From positions 744,001 through 808,000 of the forward strand of contig NZ_RZNB01000001.1 of the NCBI RefSeq assembly GCF_004078635.1: a DNA stretch of 64,000 bases, given 5' to 3'. The stretch comes from Labedella phragmitis (GTDB lineage: Bacteria > Actinomycetota > Actinomycetes > Actinomycetales > Microbacteriaceae). The notes beneath the pieces were generated by a model. It saw only the letters and a list, made by a program, of their open reading frames with translations. It searched no databases and was not told the DNA's origin. Below, piece by piece: positions 61,971 through 64,000 of the stretch (position 1 is its first letter; each line of letters begins with the position of its first letter). A program made the translations under genes and the position numbers.

Positions 61971-63430
61971 GGGGTGTCTCCATCTCCCGACGCCGCACCG
62001 GCGTCGATCGTGGCGTGATCGGAGCCGAGGCCGTCCGCTGCAGGGGTCGTCATCGGTGCGGCGGCGTCCGATCGTTCGGCCGCTGCGACCGGTACACGCG
62101 CGCGCACGACGAACCGTCCGTCGCCCGTGCGGCCGATGTCGATCGTGCCCCCCGACGCGGCAGCGCGCTCGCGCATCCCCACGTGCCCGAGACCGCCGGG
62201 GTTCGAGCGACCCCCGGCGGCACGACACGTGTTGCTGACCTCGAGCTCGACGGCGTCAGGCAGGTAGCGCACGCGGACGTCGGCGGTCGCGGCGCTCCCG
62301 CCGTACTTCCGCGCGTTCGTGAGCGACTCCTGCGCGATCCGGTAGAGGTTGAGCCCGACTCCCGCCGGCACGCGCCGCGGGTCGCCGATGACGTCGAGCG
62401 TCGTCGGCAGGCCGGCGGCGGTGGAGTCGTCCACGAGGGTCGGTAGCGCTTCGAGGCCGAGCGTCGACGCGCTCGTCGCCGCGGGATCGGCCGCGCCGCC
62501 GGGATCGCGGAGCGTCGAGAGCAGGCCGTGCAGTTCCGTGATCGCGCTCCGCGCGTTGATCTCCACGTTCGAGAGCGCGTCCTTCGCCGCCGCGGGATCC
62601 GAGGACATCACCGTGCGCGCGGCCCCCGCCTGCACCCCCATCACGGAGACGTGGTGCGCGACGACGTCGTGCAGTTCGCGAGCGATGCGCACCCGCTCGA
62701 GGGTGACCGCTTGAGCCGCCGTGAGTTCGCGCTCGAGCTCCAACTCCCGCGTCCGTCGCTCGAGCAGGGCGCGTTCGCGAGAGCTTGCGAGGGCGCGATC
62801 ACCGAAGAACCATGCGCCGCCGAAGTACAGGAGGTTCGTGAGCACTTGGATGAGCAGGAACGCGACGAGAGGCGAGAACGCACCCGCACGCGAGAACCCG
62901 GCGAGCGAGTCCGGGTCGGTGGCCTGGATGAACATCGCGATGACGAGCCACGTGAACATCGCGAGCACGATGAGTGCGCGCGTGAGGAACGCCCGGCGGC
63001 GGTCGGTGACCCACGCTCCCACGGTGTAGATCCCGAGGAAGAGCGTGATGTTCGAGATGAGCAGCTCGGGCACGAGCGCGGTCTGCCCGACGATGAACGC
63101 CGCGGAGAGGACGAGGGCGACGGAGCACGGGAACCGTCGGCGAAGGGCGAGCGGGAGCGTCATCGCGACGGCCCAGAGAATGCTGAGGCCGAGCGGTGCC
63201 GGATCCTCGTAGAAGCCTGCCGTCCGGTAGAGCATGATGCTGAAGACGCACGCCACGAAGAGGGCGACCGCGAGGACCGAGTCGTTGCGGACAGCGGTGC
63301 GGTCGACGGGCGGCCGACGCCACCACGGGTCCTCGGGATCGAGTTCGTGGGAGGCGGCGGCCGCAGGGCCGGCGTCATCCGCTGCGGGGCGCTCGATCGA
63401 GCCCGGTCGTCCGTCCCGATCCTCAGCCAT
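61967..63430 (-). CDS. Sensor histidine kinase, HisKA_3 (NarX/DesK-like)
   Basis: 487-aa membrane kinase. About 45 cytoplasmic Pro/Asp-rich residues, then six TM helices (about 50-210) with short loops, a linker coiled coil, the phospho-acceptor H254 in RIARELHDVVAHHVSVMG, and an HATPase_c domain (NLYRIAQESLTNARKYG; GLGHVGMRERAAASGG). A tail of about 35 residues rich in Ala/Asp/Gly follows. Intramembrane-sensing architecture suggests envelope stress or a lipophilic signal. First gene of the two-component operon. Confidence 0.93.
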   Translation of the reverse strand: MAEDRDGRPGSIERPAADDAGPAAAASHELDPEDPWWRRPPVDRTAVRNDSVLAVALFVACVFSIMLYRTAGFYEDPAPLGLSILWAVAMTLPLALRRRFPCSVALVLSAAFIVGQTALVPELLISNITLFLGIYTVGAWVTDRRRAFLTRALIVLAMFTWLVIAMFIQATDPDSLAGFSRAGAFSPLVAFLLIQVLTNLLYFGGAWFFGDRALASSRERALLERRTRELELERELTAAQAVTLERVRIARELHDVVAHHVSVMGVQAGAARTVMSSDPAAAKDALSNVEINARSAITELHGLLSTLRDPGGAADPAATSASTLGLEALPTLVDDSTAAGLPTTLDVIGDPRRVPAGVGLNLYRIAQESLTNARKYGGSAATADVRVRYLPDAVELEVSNTCRAAGGRSNPGGLGHVGMRERAAASGGTIDIGRTGDGRFVVRARVPVAAAERSDAAAPMTTPAADGLGSDHATIDAGAASGDGDTP

Positions 63431-63501
63431 GCATCGAGCCTATAAAGTCGCTCCGTCGACCGCCTCCGCCGCGCGACGGAGACGGGCGTACGGCGGCGCC
63501 G

Positions 63502-64000
63502 TCAGCCGCCGCGCAGCCACTCGTCGAACGTCGGGCCGTCGATGACGGCGTCGCGGCCCGGGAGGATCGTCCCGTCACGCAGTGCGCGTCCGAATCCGCC
63601 CGGCAGCGGAACCGCGACGACACGGCCGGGCAGCCCGGTCGCGGCGGCGAGGCTGCGCACGAGATCGGGCAGGCGTTCCTCCCGTGGCCCGGCGAGGTCC
63701 GGGACACGACCGGCGGGGTCCGCGACCGCGAGCCGTGCGAGACGGTCGCCGACCGTGCGGGCCGCGACGGGTCGGGATCGCATCACGGGCACCAGGACCA
63801 CGGGGCCGAGCCGGACCTGCCCGTGGACCTGTCGGGCGAACTCGTGGAACTGCGTCGCTCGCAGGATCGTCCAGGGCACGGCGCCCTCCTCCACGAGGCG
63901 CTCCTGCACAGCCTTGCCCGCGTAGTAGCCGTGGGAAGCGCGATCGCTCCCGACGATGCCGAGCGTCACGTGGTGGCGGACGCCCGCACGCGACTCCGCG
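63502..64000 (-). CDS. NmrA-like atypical SDR / NAD(P)-binding protein (5' end outside window)
   Basis: The C-terminal 165 residues are visible; the frame is open to the window edge, so the N-terminal Rossmann loop is not seen. RHHVTLGIVGSDRASHGYYAGK contains the YxxxK-type active-site segment (YYAGK) of atypical SDRs. WTILRATQFHEFARQ and the C-terminal GPTFDEWLRGG are typical of NmrA/YwnB-like proteins. 71 nt upstream of the histidine kinase gene on the same strand. Confidence 0.82.
   Translation of the reverse strand, partial: AESRAGVRHHVTLGIVGSDRASHGYYAGKAVQERLVEEGAVPWTILRATQFHEFARQVHGQVRLGPVVLVPVMRSRPVAARTVGDRLARLAVADPAGRVPDLAGPREERLPDLVRSLAAATGLPGRVVAVPLPGGFGRALRDGTILPGRDAVIDGPTFDEWLRGG

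Overview
The window is chromosomal DNA of a high-GC Gram-positive actinobacterium. The 16S and 23S sequences (including the long actinobacterial 23S insertion near 21650-21760), the dnaK-grpE-dnaJ-hspR order, the DUF2017/clpS pair and the xerD-parA-scpA-scpB-rluB-tyrA-cmk-der block all point to Microbacteriaceae. I recognise this from memory of the families and did not run a search; the genus is not determined. Nothing looks like a prophage, integrative element, IS element or CRISPR array.

Layout. 1-4128: chaperone operon dnaK-grpE-dnaJ-hspR. 4256-11393: a carbohydrate locus with a GH4 glycosidase and DeoR repressor on the minus strand, divergent from a tightly overlapped operon of PfkB kinase, ABC lipoprotein, two permeases and a NagB-like deaminase whose catalytic-triad Glu is replaced by Ala. 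11418-17759: an SDR remnant, MarR regulator, RsmC/RlmG-type methyltransferase, DUF817 membrane protein, TerC behind a probable Mn2+ (yybP-ykoY) riboswitch, clpS-DUF2017, and a GT4 glycosyltransferase. 17831-23784: a complete 16S-23S-5S operon with three candidate promoters, boxA-like elements, visible processing stems and a strong terminator. 23889-26018: a strongly bipartite Arg-rich/Asp-rich protein directly downstream of the rRNA terminator. 25990-40645: a long co-directional housekeeping run (HAD phosphatase, small ORF, tlyA, nadK, recN, pyrG, Nudix, xerD, parA-like, scpA, scpB, rluB, tyrA, cmk, der) in which most genes overlap by 4 or more nt.

40871-64000 is more accessory: a paired SMR transporter, a DAO-type oxidoreductase, a 2H phosphoesterase, an N-domain-less ClpB behind a HAIR (HspR) operator, an MFS exporter, a nitroreductase, acetyl-CoA synthetase, a minus-strand cluster of small acidic hydrophilic proteins around an Rv2629/Balon-family hibernation-factor homologue, a zinc alcohol dehydrogenase, a large LuxR (LAL) regulator, a membrane protein, a threonine aldolase, an ABC-2 exporter, a NarL-type two-component system, and the 3' part of an NmrA-like SDR cut by the window end.

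Cross-links: HspR (3673) can be expected to act on the HAIR operator of clpB (43459), 40 kb away. Many transcripts appear leaderless, with a TANNNT-type -10 hexamer 6-9 nt before the start codon. Two nearly identical long palindromes (45682-45727 and 58709-58750) differ by a compensatory base-pair change and both lie just past the 3' ends of minus-strand transporter genes.
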